NCBI GenBank assembly: GCA_963756525.1
Contig: CAVWNR010000007.1
Coordinates: forward strand, 5,585-69,584
DNA length: 64,000 nucleotides
Direction of reading: 5' to 3'
Origin: CAVWNR01 sp963756525
GTDB lineage: Bacteria > Actinomycetota > Actinomycetes > Mycobacteriales > Jatrophihabitantaceae
The position numbers and the translations under genes are program-made. Of this stretch, positions 54,359 to 61,782 are shown piece by piece. Positions within the stretch are counted from its first letter, which is position 1; every line of letters starts with the position of its first letter. The notes under the pieces were generated by a model. It was not told where the DNA came from. It did not search any database and was given only the letters and a program-made list of their open reading frames with translations.

Positions 54359-55480
54359 GTGCACGCACCGGGCATGACGATCGACGAGCTGACGGTTCAC
54401 GCCTTCACCGTCCCGACCGACGGCCCCGACGGGAAGGAGTCCGACGGAACGCTGAGCTGGGACTCCACCACGATGGTGCTGGTCGAGGCGCAAGCCGGCG
54501 GGCAACTCGGAATCGGCTACACCTACGGCGAGGTCGCCGTCGCCGGACTGATCGAGTCGAAGCTGCGCTCGATCGTCGTCGGAATGGACGCCTTCTCGCC
54601 GGCGGCCGTGTGGCAGCGGACGTTCGCCGCAATCCGCAACGCCGGGCGCCCGGGAATCGGCGCGATGGCCATCTCCGCAATCGACGTCGCGCTGTGGGAT
54701 CTCAAGGCGAGGCTGCTCGGTATTCCACTGGTAGCGCTGCTGCCGTCCTTCCACGACGCCGTCCCGATCTACGGCAGCGGCGGGTTCACGAACTATTCCT
54801 TGGACCGGCTCGCCACCCAGCTCGGCGGCTGGGCCGAGCAGGGCATCCCACGGGTCAAGCTGAAGATCGGCCGCCATCCGGATCAGGATCCCGACCGGCT
54901 CGACGCAGCGCGCGACGCGATCGGCGCGGCGACCGAGCTGTTCACCGACGCCAACGGCGCGCTCGGCCGCAAGCAGGCTTGCTACTGGGCGGCCCGGCTG
55001 GCCGACGAGTGGGATGCGCGCTGGTTCGAGGAGCCGGTGAGTTCAGCGGACATGGAAGGACTGCGCATGGTCCGCGAGCGGGCGCCCGGACCGCTCGAGG
55101 TGGCCGCCGGGGAGTACGGCTATGTGTTGCGGGACTTCACCAACCTGCTCGCCGCAGGGGCCGTCGACTGCCTGCAGGCGGATGTCACCCGCTGCGGCGG
55201 GATCAGCGGCCTGCTGCAGGTCGCCGGCATGTCGGGCGGTTACCACATCGACCTCTCGGCGCACTGCGCGCCCGCGGTCTCCGCGCACGCGTTCTGCGCT
55301 GTGCAGCGGCTGCGCCATCTGGAGTACTTCCACGACCACGTCCGCATCGAGCACATGCTCTTCGACGGCGTGCCGGAGCCGGAGCAGGGCGCACTGCGTC
55401 CGGATCCGGACCGTGCCGGGCTGGGCTTGGATCTGAAGCGAGTCGACGCAGAGAAGTACCGGGTGTACGGCTCGAAGTGA
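54359..55480 (+). CDS. Enolase superfamily (mandelate racemase-type) enzyme
   Basis: The 373-residue protein has the enolase-superfamily C-terminal barrel: VKLKIG (KxK base), FTDANGA, WFEEPVSSAD and AGEYGY with the metal-binding Asp/Glu/Glu, and SAHCAP with a His base. It should abstract a proton from a carboxylate substrate, as a sugar-acid dehydratase or racemase. GTG 54359 lies 6 bases after TAAGAC (54347-54352), a weak leaderless signal; ATG 54374 is the other option, and neither has a ribosome site. No sugar-acid genes are adjacent. Confidence 0.8.
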   Translation: MHAPGMTIDELTVHAFTVPTDGPDGKESDGTLSWDSTTMVLVEAQAGGQLGIGYTYGEVAVAGLIESKLRSIVVGMDAFSPAAVWQRTFAAIRNAGRPGIGAMAISAIDVALWDLKARLLGIPLVALLPSFHDAVPIYGSGGFTNYSLDRLATQLGGWAEQGIPRVKLKIGRHPDQDPDRLDAARDAIGAATELFTDANGALGRKQACYWAARLADEWDARWFEEPVSSADMEGLRMVRERAPGPLEVAAGEYGYVLRDFTNLLAAGAVDCLQADVTRCGGISGLLQVAGMSGGYHIDLSAHCAPAVSAHAFCAVQRLRHLEYFHDHVRIEHMLFDGVPEPEQGALRPDPDRAGLGLDLKRVDAEKYRVYGSK

Positions 55481-55521
55481 TATCGAGCCGCACCTCGACG
55501 ATTTCGACAGGAGGGCAGGGC

Positions 55522-56259
55522 ATGGAGACGACACCGCGGCACGCCACTGCAGCGGACTCCCAGCCGGGTAACGACACGCCGGCGTGGCTGCGCGATACGG
55601 TGCGCGCGATCGAGGCCGACCGGCGCCTGGACGCGGTGGGCGATCTGCTGCGGCCGGTCACCGACGCGCTGCTGCGCGATCCTCGGGTGGCCTCCGTGCT
55701 GCGCGGCGACCTTGCCGGGCACGCGCTGCATCCGCGGCTCACCGACCTGCCGCTGGGCGCGTGGTTCAGCGCCACGCTGCTGGACGTCTTCGGCCGGCGC
55801 CGCTCGCGCCCGGCCGCGGCCGGGCTCGTCGGGTTCGGGCTGGTTGCCGCAGCGCCGACGGTGGCCAGCGGTCTGGTGGAGTGGTCGAGCACGTCCGGGC
55901 CGGACCGCCGGGTAGGCGTCGTGCACGCGGCAGTGAACGCCGCGGCGGCCAGCTGCTACCTCGTCTCGTTCGGGCAGCGCATCCGCGGTCGGCACGCGCG
56001 CGGCGTTCTCGCCGGGCTCGCCGGCGGTGGGCTTGCCGTCGTGGGCGGCTACCTCGGCGGACACCTTGCCGTGGTGCGCAAGGTCGGAAGCGTCAGCCCC
56101 GGCTTCGGGGCGGATGCCGGCGAGGGCACCCCGGTCGATCTGCCGCCAGTCGTCGCGCCGTCCGAGGGCGCCCCGGTCGAAGAGCCGCCAGTCACCGGGT
56201 CGTCCGACGGTGGCCCGGCGACTGGCCCGGCGGCTGGTACGGCCGGCGTCAGCGGCTGA
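55522..56259 (+). CDS. DUF2231-type membrane protein
   Basis: The 245-residue protein has an N-terminal soluble stretch (1-60) with VGDLLRPVTDALLRDPRVAS, then four hydrophobic helices (HPRLTDLPLGAWFSATLLD, GLVGFGLVAAAPT, AAVNAAAASCYLV, LAGLAGGGLAVVGGYLGGH). The C-terminal tail is Pro/Val-rich and disordered. In relatives a Rieske iron-sulfur domain often follows; here it is missing and the protein ends in a low-complexity tail. GGAGG lies before the start. Confidence 0.75.
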   Translation: METTPRHATAADSQPGNDTPAWLRDTVRAIEADRRLDAVGDLLRPVTDALLRDPRVASVLRGDLAGHALHPRLTDLPLGAWFSATLLDVFGRRRSRPAAAGLVGFGLVAAAPTVASGLVEWSSTSGPDRRVGVVHAAVNAAAASCYLVSFGQRIRGRHARGVLAGLAGGGLAVVGGYLGGHLAVVRKVGSVSPGFGADAGEGTPVDLPPVVAPSEGAPVEEPPVTGSSDGGPATGPAAGTAGVSG

Positions 56260-56322
56260 GGCTGCTAGGGCCCGTTCACTTCGCCTGCTGGCTGCGCAGC
56301 GCCTCTGCCAGCTCGTGTGTCG

Positions 56323-56721
56323 CTACGCGTTGGCGGCGGCTGCCATCCGCTCGATCGGCGTCGCGATGAACAGCACTCCGTCCAGTCCGGTGAGCTGCAG
56401 CATCCGCTCGACCGGCTGGCCGACTCCGGACAGGATCAGCGTGCCGCGCCGGGCGAGCAGCCGCTCATGCGTGGCGAGCAGCACTCCAACGCCGGTGCTG
56501 TCGGTGAAGCTGAGTTCGGATAGGTCGATGCTCACGAAGCGGCGACCGGCGGCCAGCTGCCGGTCGAGTTCGGCGACGAGCCGGCGCGCGCTGCCAAGGT
56601 CCAGTTCGCCGGCCACGGCCAGGCGGCAGCGCTGCGCGTCCTCGGCCAGCACGGTAACCGCGAACTGGCCGGGCGCGTTACAGGTGAGAGCGTTTGCCGT
56701 CGGTGCAGAATCAAACATCAT
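56323..56721 (-). CDS. STAS anti-sigma factor antagonist (third)
   Basis: The 132-residue protein has a STAS domain with SELSFTDSTGVGVLLATHE (Ser75). The second ATG of the pair ATGATG could also be used. Upstream starts at 56772 are possible but place a palindrome inside the gene. A perfect 12-base palindrome lies 17 bases before the start. It is the third STAS gene in 4 kb. Confidence 0.82.
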   Translation of the reverse strand: MMFDSAPTANALTCNAPGQFAVTVLAEDAQRCRLAVAGELDLGSARRLVAELDRQLAAGRRFVSIDLSELSFTDSTGVGVLLATHERLLARRGTLILSGVGQPVERMLQLTGLDGVLFIATPIERMAAAANA

Positions 56722-56737
56722 GGCCCCTATGGGGGAA

Positions 56738-56749
56738 TGAGACGTCTCA
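56738..56749. promoter_or_regulatory. Perfect 12-base palindrome before the third STAS gene
   Basis: TGAGACGTCTCA, 17 bases upstream of ATG 56721. Possible operator; no regulator identified. Confidence 0.35.
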
Positions 56750-56862
56750 CCGTGCGCTGCATGAACCAACAATGGGCCGACTGCGAGCGCTCAACGCGGT
56801 CGAGGCGGGGAAGGCGGCTAACCTCTTAGCTACTTCGATGGTAGCGCGCTGAGTCCACTTTA

Positions 56863-56878
56863 CGGAATGCCCATTCCG
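56863..56878. terminator. Small hairpin after the ANTAR gene
   Basis: CGGAAT (56863-56868) and ATTCCG (56873-56878) with loop GCCC, 15 bases after the reverse-strand stop at 56894. Confidence 0.4.
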
Positions 56879-56893
56879 CGTAGGCATGCGGAT

Positions 56894-58207
56894 TTAGCGG
56901 GCAGCCCACTCGGGAAGCGCACCGGTGTAGGCAACTTCGGCGGCGATCTCACGCAGCTGCCGGTGCGTTCGCTGCGACGTGCTGCGCAGGAGCGTGAACG
57001 CGCGCTGCTGGTTGAGTCCGTACTGCCGCATGAGCACACCGAGCGCCACGCCGATCTCGCGGCTGGTGCACAGGGCCGCTTCCAGGTTCTCTGCACGGCT
57101 CTGCTCGACGGCCCGGCTCAGCGCCAAGGTGGCGTGCTGCGCGTAGATGTCGGCGATCGCGCGCGCCTGCGAGCCGAACAACCCCGGCCGCTCGTCGTAG
57201 AGCGTCAGCGTGGCGCCCGGCTGCTGACCGAGCTGCAGGCAGTAGACGAGCACGGCGCGGATCGACGTCTGGTGGCTGATCCGTGGCGCGAAGCAGCCCC
57301 ATCTGTCCTCGACGTGCAGGTCGTCGATCTGCACGGTGCACTTGTCACGGAACGCCTGCATGCTGGGCCCGCAGCCTGCCTCGTTCTCCGCATCGGCCAC
57401 TGCCTCGCAGAGCGGCGAATCAGTGGCCGCCATGACCCGAAGCCGAGCGCCCTGGACGCGCGAGACCATCCCGGCCCGGCAGCCCAGCAGGGCCACGCAG
57501 TGCTCGGCGATCCGCGACGCGGTGCTGGCCAGATCCGGCTGCTCGGCCAGGTCCCGGACGAGCTCGGCAAAGCGGGCCGAGATCTCCAGGCTCGGCGCGA
57601 CGCCCTGCCCGTCACTGGCCGGCTCCGCACCGCGCTCACGTAGTTCCCAGTGCAGCCAGCTGCGTTCGCCACCCGGATCGGTGGAGCGCCGTCCTGTGAT
57701 CAGCGCCGGAACGCTGCGGCCGTCCGCCCGCAGAAGACATACCTCGGCCGGGGCGGGTGCCGCGCCGAACGGCGCCGCGACCGCCGCCAACCGGCTGATC
57801 AGGGTTCGTACGTTCGTCCGATCCGAGACCGCGACGGCCCCGATCAACGTGCGCGGCTGCTCGCTCGACTTGGTCAGGCCGAGCAGCTCGCGCGCCGCGT
57901 GGTTGAGCTGGACCAGGTTTCCCGCAGCATCGGTCTGCAGGTACGCAACCGGTGCATAGGCGAACAGTTGCTCATATGACGCGACGAGGACGTCCAGTCG
58001 GCGTGCCGACACGGCCACCTGCTCGCTCTGGATGCGCAGCTCTTCATCGGTGAGCAGCAGCTGCGAGCCGATCTCGTCGACGACGCGCGCCACCTCACCG
58101 TTATCCTCCGCGCGATCGTGGACGATGGCCCGCAGGCGCTCGCATTCGCGGTGCAGCCGTGCCACCAGCGACTGGATCTGGTCCGTGTTCGGCAGCTCAC
58201 CGCCCAT
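56894..58207 (-). CDS. PAS-GAF-ANTAR regulator
   Basis: The 437-residue protein has a helical N-terminus, a PAS domain (about 70-180, with APVAYLQTDAAGNLVQLN), a GAF domain (about 215-360, with SRIAEHCVALLGCRAG and DDLHVEDRWGCF) and a C-terminal ANTAR domain (about 380-430, REIGVALGVLMRQYGLNQQR, AFTLLRSTSQRTHRQLREIA). ANTAR proteins bind stem-loops in RNA and prevent premature termination. The input sensed by the PAS and GAF parts is unknown. It lies divergent from the stress operon starting at 58401. Confidence 0.85.
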   Translation of the reverse strand: MGGELPNTDQIQSLVARLHRECERLRAIVHDRAEDNGEVARVVDEIGSQLLLTDEELRIQSEQVAVSARRLDVLVASYEQLFAYAPVAYLQTDAAGNLVQLNHAARELLGLTKSSEQPRTLIGAVAVSDRTNVRTLISRLAAVAAPFGAAPAPAEVCLLRADGRSVPALITGRRSTDPGGERSWLHWELRERGAEPASDGQGVAPSLEISARFAELVRDLAEQPDLASTASRIAEHCVALLGCRAGMVSRVQGARLRVMAATDSPLCEAVADAENEAGCGPSMQAFRDKCTVQIDDLHVEDRWGCFAPRISHQTSIRAVLVYCLQLGQQPGATLTLYDERPGLFGSQARAIADIYAQHATLALSRAVEQSRAENLEAALCTSREIGVALGVLMRQYGLNQQRAFTLLRSTSQRTHRQLREIAAEVAYTGALPEWAAR

Positions 58208-58286
58208 GCCTCCCTACCTCCCCCGGCAGCGCCGGGCTCTAACCGTCGGCACCGGCTGCCGGCAGCGGCGCCCCTGTTACTTACGC

Positions 58287-58312
58287 GGTTACGTCTGTCC
58301 CAGGGCGGGTAC
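58287..58312 (+). promoter_or_regulatory. SigB/SigF-like promoter of the envelope stress operon
   Basis: GGTT (58287-58290), 16 bases, then GGGTAC (58307-58312), fitting GNNT-N14-16-GGGTAC. The leader to ATG 58401 is about 80 bases. Confidence 0.55.
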
Positions 58313-58400
58313 ACCCCGGATACGACGTAAGCCTGCCGCCCGGAGGCACGCTCCGGGTCAGCTGCCCAAGGGCGCAGCGCATCCCCACACGGAGGAATCC

Positions 58401-59369
58401 ATGACCGACTACCCCGCGGGTGCACCCACATCGACGTCGACGAACCGGGGCGACGAGCAGGGCGCGGCGTTGCAGGACAGGGCGAGCGACGCCGCTCAGA
58501 CTGCGACGCAGGGCGCCTCGGACGTGGCGCAGACGGCGGCCGACAAGGCACGAGACGTCGCCCAGGAGACCAGCCGGCAGGCGCGCAACCTCGTCGGCGA
58601 GGCACGCGACCAGCTCACCCAGCAGGCCGGAAGCCAGCAGCGCAACCTGGCGAGCAACCTGCGCTCGCTGGGTGAGGAGCTCGACGGGATGGCCCAGCGT
58701 AGCGAGCAGTCGGGTACCGCGACGGAACTCGTCTCGCAGGCCAGCGAGCGCGCTCGGGGCGTGGCCGATTGGCTCGAGCGGCGGGAACCGGGAGACGTGC
58801 TCGACGAGCTGCGCAGGTTCGCCCGCCGCCGGCCGGGCGCCTTCCTCGCCGGCGCGGCCCTGGCCGGCGTGCTTGCCGGGCGACTGACCCGAGGGGTCGT
58901 CGCGGCGCACTCCGACGACTCCGGCTCCCAGGACTACGCCGGTGGCGCGTACCGAAGCGGGTACGGCGGGGTTTCGGCCGAAGGGGTGGGCCCGATGGGC
59001 CTGCCGCCGACCGGTACAGCGGGCACGGGCCTCGGGACCGAGCCGACTGGATACGTCGTCGAGACCGAGAGCTATGTGCGCGAGCCTGGCGGCTACCTGG
59101 GTGGGCCCGGCGAGCCGACGGCTTACGTCGGTGAGCCCGGCGACGAGCCCGGTGGGTACCTCGGTGAGCCGGGCGAACGCACGGCCTATGTGGGCGAGCC
59201 GAGCAACGAGCCTGGCGGGTACGTCGGCGAGCCGGGTGGCGCCCCGGCGCGCTACGTCGGCGAGCCCGGCGACGAGCCGGGCGGGTACATCGGCGAGCCC
59301 GGTGCGACGCCCGATCCGCGTCTCGGTGACCGGCCCGGCGCCGCCCGTTACCCGGAGTCCGGATCATGA
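58401..59369 (+). CDS. Stress protein with helical N-terminus and GEPG tandem repeats
   Basis: The 322-residue protein has an Ala/Gln-rich amphipathic N-terminus (ASDAAQTATQGASDVAQTAA), a Glu/Arg helix, one hydrophobic helix (about 148-165, PGAFLAGAALAGVLAGRLT) and a C-terminal low-complexity region (about 226-303) made of Y-[VLI]-GEPG units such as GYLGEPGE, AYVGEPSN and GYIGEPGA. GGAGG lies before the start. The stop overlaps the start of the next gene (ATGA). It probably sits in the membrane with the repeat tail outside or along the wall. Not assigned to a family. Confidence 0.7.
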   Translation: MTDYPAGAPTSTSTNRGDEQGAALQDRASDAAQTATQGASDVAQTAADKARDVAQETSRQARNLVGEARDQLTQQAGSQQRNLASNLRSLGEELDGMAQRSEQSGTATELVSQASERARGVADWLERREPGDVLDELRRFARRRPGAFLAGAALAGVLAGRLTRGVVAAHSDDSGSQDYAGGAYRSGYGGVSAEGVGPMGLPPTGTAGTGLGTEPTGYVVETESYVREPGGYLGGPGEPTAYVGEPGDEPGGYLGEPGERTAYVGEPSNEPGGYVGEPGGAPARYVGEPGDEPGGYIGEPGATPDPRLGDRPGAARYPESGS

Positions 59370-59830
59370 GCGCACCCGGTGGGCCGGCAGGGTACAGCGA
59401 GACATCCGGCTTCGCCGAGCCGAACCTGACGGCTGGCGCACGGCCGGCGGCCACGGTCGACTCGGAGTCGATCGGTGAGCTGCTCTCCGATATCAGCCGT
59501 GACTTCTCCACGTTGATGCGTCAGGAGGTCGAGCTCGCCAAGGCCGAGATCAAGCAGGAAGTCAGCAAGACCGGCAAGGGTGCCGGCATGCTCGGCGGCG
59601 CGGGATTCGCCGGGTATATGGTGTTGCTCTTCCTCTCCTTCGCGGCTTGGTGGGGCCTGGCGAACGTCATGGACCAGAGTTGGGCCGCACTGATCGTGGC
59701 CGGAATCTGGGCCGTCATCGGCGCGATCCTCTTCGTCACCGGTCGCGCCACCCTCCGCACGGTCCACCCGAAGCCGGAGCGGACCGTCGACACCGTCCAG
59801 AAAATACCCGATGCGCTCAAAGGCCAGTAA
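59366..59830 (+). CDS. Holin-superfamily-like (Phage_holin_3_6) membrane protein
   Basis: The 154-residue protein has a helix rich in Glu/Lys (SDISRDFSTLMRQEVELAKA) and two hydrophobic helices (GFAGYMVLLFLSFAAWWGL; LIVAGIWAVIGAILFV), the pattern of the Phage_holin_3_6 / DUF1469 family. Despite the name these are chromosomal membrane proteins common in actinomycetes. It overlaps the previous gene and is followed by the DUF3618 gene, its usual neighbour. Confidence 0.85.
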   Translation: MSAPGGPAGYSETSGFAEPNLTAGARPAATVDSESIGELLSDISRDFSTLMRQEVELAKAEIKQEVSKTGKGAGMLGGAGFAGYMVLLFLSFAAWWGLANVMDQSWAALIVAGIWAVIGAILFVTGRATLRTVHPKPERTVDTVQKIPDALKGQ

Positions 59831-59841
59831 AGGAGACCGCC

Positions 59842-60441
59842 GTGAGCAGCCCCGAACAGATCCAGCGTGACATCGAGCAGACCCGTGCCTCGCTCAGTTC
59901 GGACGTCGACCGGCTCACCGACAAGGTGTCCCCGTCGCAGATCACCCGCCGGCGCGTCGAACAAGTAAAGGGCGCGGCGAATTCAATGAAGGAGCGAGTG
60001 ATGGGAAGTTCCGACCGGCCCGGCGGGACTAGCAGTGGCACGGCGTCGGCGAGGGAAACCATGGGCTCGGCGGCGTCCAGTATGAGCGATGCAGCGTCGA
60101 ACGTCGGCGAGACCGCATCGCGCGCGCCGGAGGCAATTCGTCGGCAGACACAGGGCAATCCGCTCGCCGCAGGGCTCATCGCTTTCGGCGTCGGGTGGCT
60201 GGTGGCATCGCTGATGCCCGCGACTGAGCAGGAGCAGCAGCTCGCCAGGCGCGCCGAAGAAAAGGCCGGCGATCTCACCGAGCCGATGAAGGCGAAGGCC
60301 CAGGAAGTTGCGTCGAACCTGCAGGAACCGGCACAGCGAGCCGCTGATCAGGTCAAGACCACCGCGACGCAGGCGGCCAGCGACACCGCCGACCACGCGA
60401 AGTCCGTCGCGTCCGACGCCAAAGACACGCTTCAGCAGTAG
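59842..60441 (+). CDS. DUF3618 membrane-associated protein
   Basis: The 199-residue protein begins SSPEQIQRDIEQTRASLSSD, the DUF3618 hallmark, has one hydrophobic helix (PLAAGLIAFGVGWLVASLM, about 103-121) and long Ala/Lys/Glu helices. The start is GTG 59842 with AAGGAG 7 bases upstream. It is transcribed with the holin-like gene and probably forms an envelope stress complex with it. Confidence 0.85.
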   Translation: MSSPEQIQRDIEQTRASLSSDVDRLTDKVSPSQITRRRVEQVKGAANSMKERVMGSSDRPGGTSSGTASARETMGSAASSMSDAASNVGETASRAPEAIRRQTQGNPLAAGLIAFGVGWLVASLMPATEQEQQLARRAEEKAGDLTEPMKAKAQEVASNLQEPAQRAADQVKTTATQAASDTADHAKSVASDAKDTLQQ

Positions 60442-60474
60442 CTGGCGATCGCCGGTCGCCGAAGGGAGACGACG

Positions 60475-61488
60475 ATGGCTAGCGAAACGGATGCCGGGCC
60501 TGAACCCGACGCCCCAACCGAGATCCCGAAGCCAGGCTGGCGGGCGGTACTGAAGCGCGCCGTCGCGCAGTTCAAACACGACAACGTAACCGACCGAGCG
60601 GCGGCACTGACCTACTTCGGGGTGCTGGCGATCTTCCCGGGCATTCTCGTGTTGATCTCCATCCTCGGCCTGGTCGGACCGTCGACCACGCAGACAGTGC
60701 TCAACAACCTCGACAAGCTGACACCCGGCGCCGTGAACTCGTTCCTGCATACGGTGATTCAGCAGGTGCAAGGGCGGCAGACCAGCGCGAGCTTCGCCGC
60801 CGTCGTTGGCATTGTGATCGCACTGTGGTCGGCGTCGGGCTATGTGGCCGCGTTCATGCGTGCGATGAACGCCATCTACAACATCGACGAAGGCCGTCCG
60901 ATCTGGGTCAAGACACCGCTCCGGCTGGTGATCACGATTGCCTTGGTAATCATGCTGGTGGCCAGCGCGATCATGGTGGCGGTGACCGGGCCGGTGGCCA
61001 ACCAGATCGGCCACGCGATCGGGCTCGGTGACACGGTGGTCACCGTCTGGAACATCGCGAAGTGGCCGGTGCTGCTGATCATCGTCAGCTTGATGTTCTC
61101 GCTGCTCTACTGGTCCACGCCCAACGTCAAGCAGCCCGGTTTCAAGTGGATCACCCCCGGCGGCATCCTGGCGGTGGTCATCTGGCTGATTGTCTCGGGG
61201 CTGTTCGCCGTCTACGTGTCGTTCTCCAGCTCATACAACAGGACGTACGGCACGCTGGCCACCGTCATCATCTTCCTGGTGTGGCTGTGGTTGACGAACA
61301 TCGCCATCCTGCTCGGGGCCGAGTTCAATGCCGAAAGCGAGCGGCAGCGCGTCATCCAGGCCGGCTTGCCGCCGGACACGGAGCCGTACGTGCAGCTGCG
61401 CGACACCCGCAAGCTCGACGACGAGGAGACCGAGCGCGTCGAACAAGCCGACCGGATCAGGCACGACACTCTGCGGGGAGATCGGTAG
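60475..61488 (+). CDS. YihY/BrkB-family membrane protein
   Basis: The 337-residue protein has about six membrane helices and family motifs RAAALTYFGVLAIFPGILVL, NAIYNIDEGRPIW and LWLTNIAILLGAEFNAE. The family (once called ribonuclease BN) has no settled role. AGGGAG lies before the start, 33 bases after the DUF3618 gene. It is the fourth gene of the envelope stress operon. Confidence 0.88.
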   Translation: MASETDAGPEPDAPTEIPKPGWRAVLKRAVAQFKHDNVTDRAAALTYFGVLAIFPGILVLISILGLVGPSTTQTVLNNLDKLTPGAVNSFLHTVIQQVQGRQTSASFAAVVGIVIALWSASGYVAAFMRAMNAIYNIDEGRPIWVKTPLRLVITIALVIMLVASAIMVAVTGPVANQIGHAIGLGDTVVTVWNIAKWPVLLIIVSLMFSLLYWSTPNVKQPGFKWITPGGILAVVIWLIVSGLFAVYVSFSSSYNRTYGTLATVIIFLVWLWLTNIAILLGAEFNAESERQRVIQAGLPPDTEPYVQLRDTRKLDDEETERVEQADRIRHDTLRGDR

Positions 61489-61524
61489 CTCATCCCTTTC
61501 CTACTCCGCCTCGAAGGAGGAGAA

Positions 61525-61707
61525 ATGCAGATCAGCAAGGACCAGATCGTCTCGTTCCTCAAGGAGCGTGGTGACCATCAGCAGGCTGACCAGGCGCAGC
61601 AGCAGCTTCCCGACCAGGTCGACACCGACCAGCACGCTGACTTGCTGGCCCAGCACGGGCTGAACCCGCAAGATCTGCTGAAGAAGTTCGGCGGCGGAAT
61701 CCTGTAG
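61525..61707 (+). CDS. Small helical protein of the stress operon
   Basis: The 60-residue protein MQISKDQIVSFLKERG onward is charged and helical, rich in Gln and Asp, ending GLNPQDLLKKFGGGI. GAAGGAGG lies before the start. It is the last gene in the operon, 36 bases after the BrkB gene. Not recognised; the LNPQDLLKKF motif is found in other small actinobacterial proteins, as far as I recall. Confidence 0.7.
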   Translation: MQISKDQIVSFLKERGDHQQADQAQQQLPDQVDTDQHADLLAQHGLNPQDLLKKFGGGIL

Positions 61708-61717
61708 CGGTCACCTC

Positions 61718-61755
61718 GCGCAGGCAGTGTCTCCGGAACGGACGGCGTCCTGCGC
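61718..61755. terminator. Hairpin between convergent genes
   Basis: GCGCAGG (61718-61724) and CCTGCGC (61749-61755) pair around a 24-base loop that holds CCGGAACGG. It lies after the stress operon and before the reverse-strand stop at 61783. Confidence 0.35.
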
Positions 61756-61782
61756 CGGCGTGCGGCTCCTCCGTAGATCCCG

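Noticed and set aside
59366..59830. Prophage remnant suggested by the holin-like family name
   Set aside because: The family is chromosomal in actinomycetes, and no other phage genes, integrase or att repeats are near.
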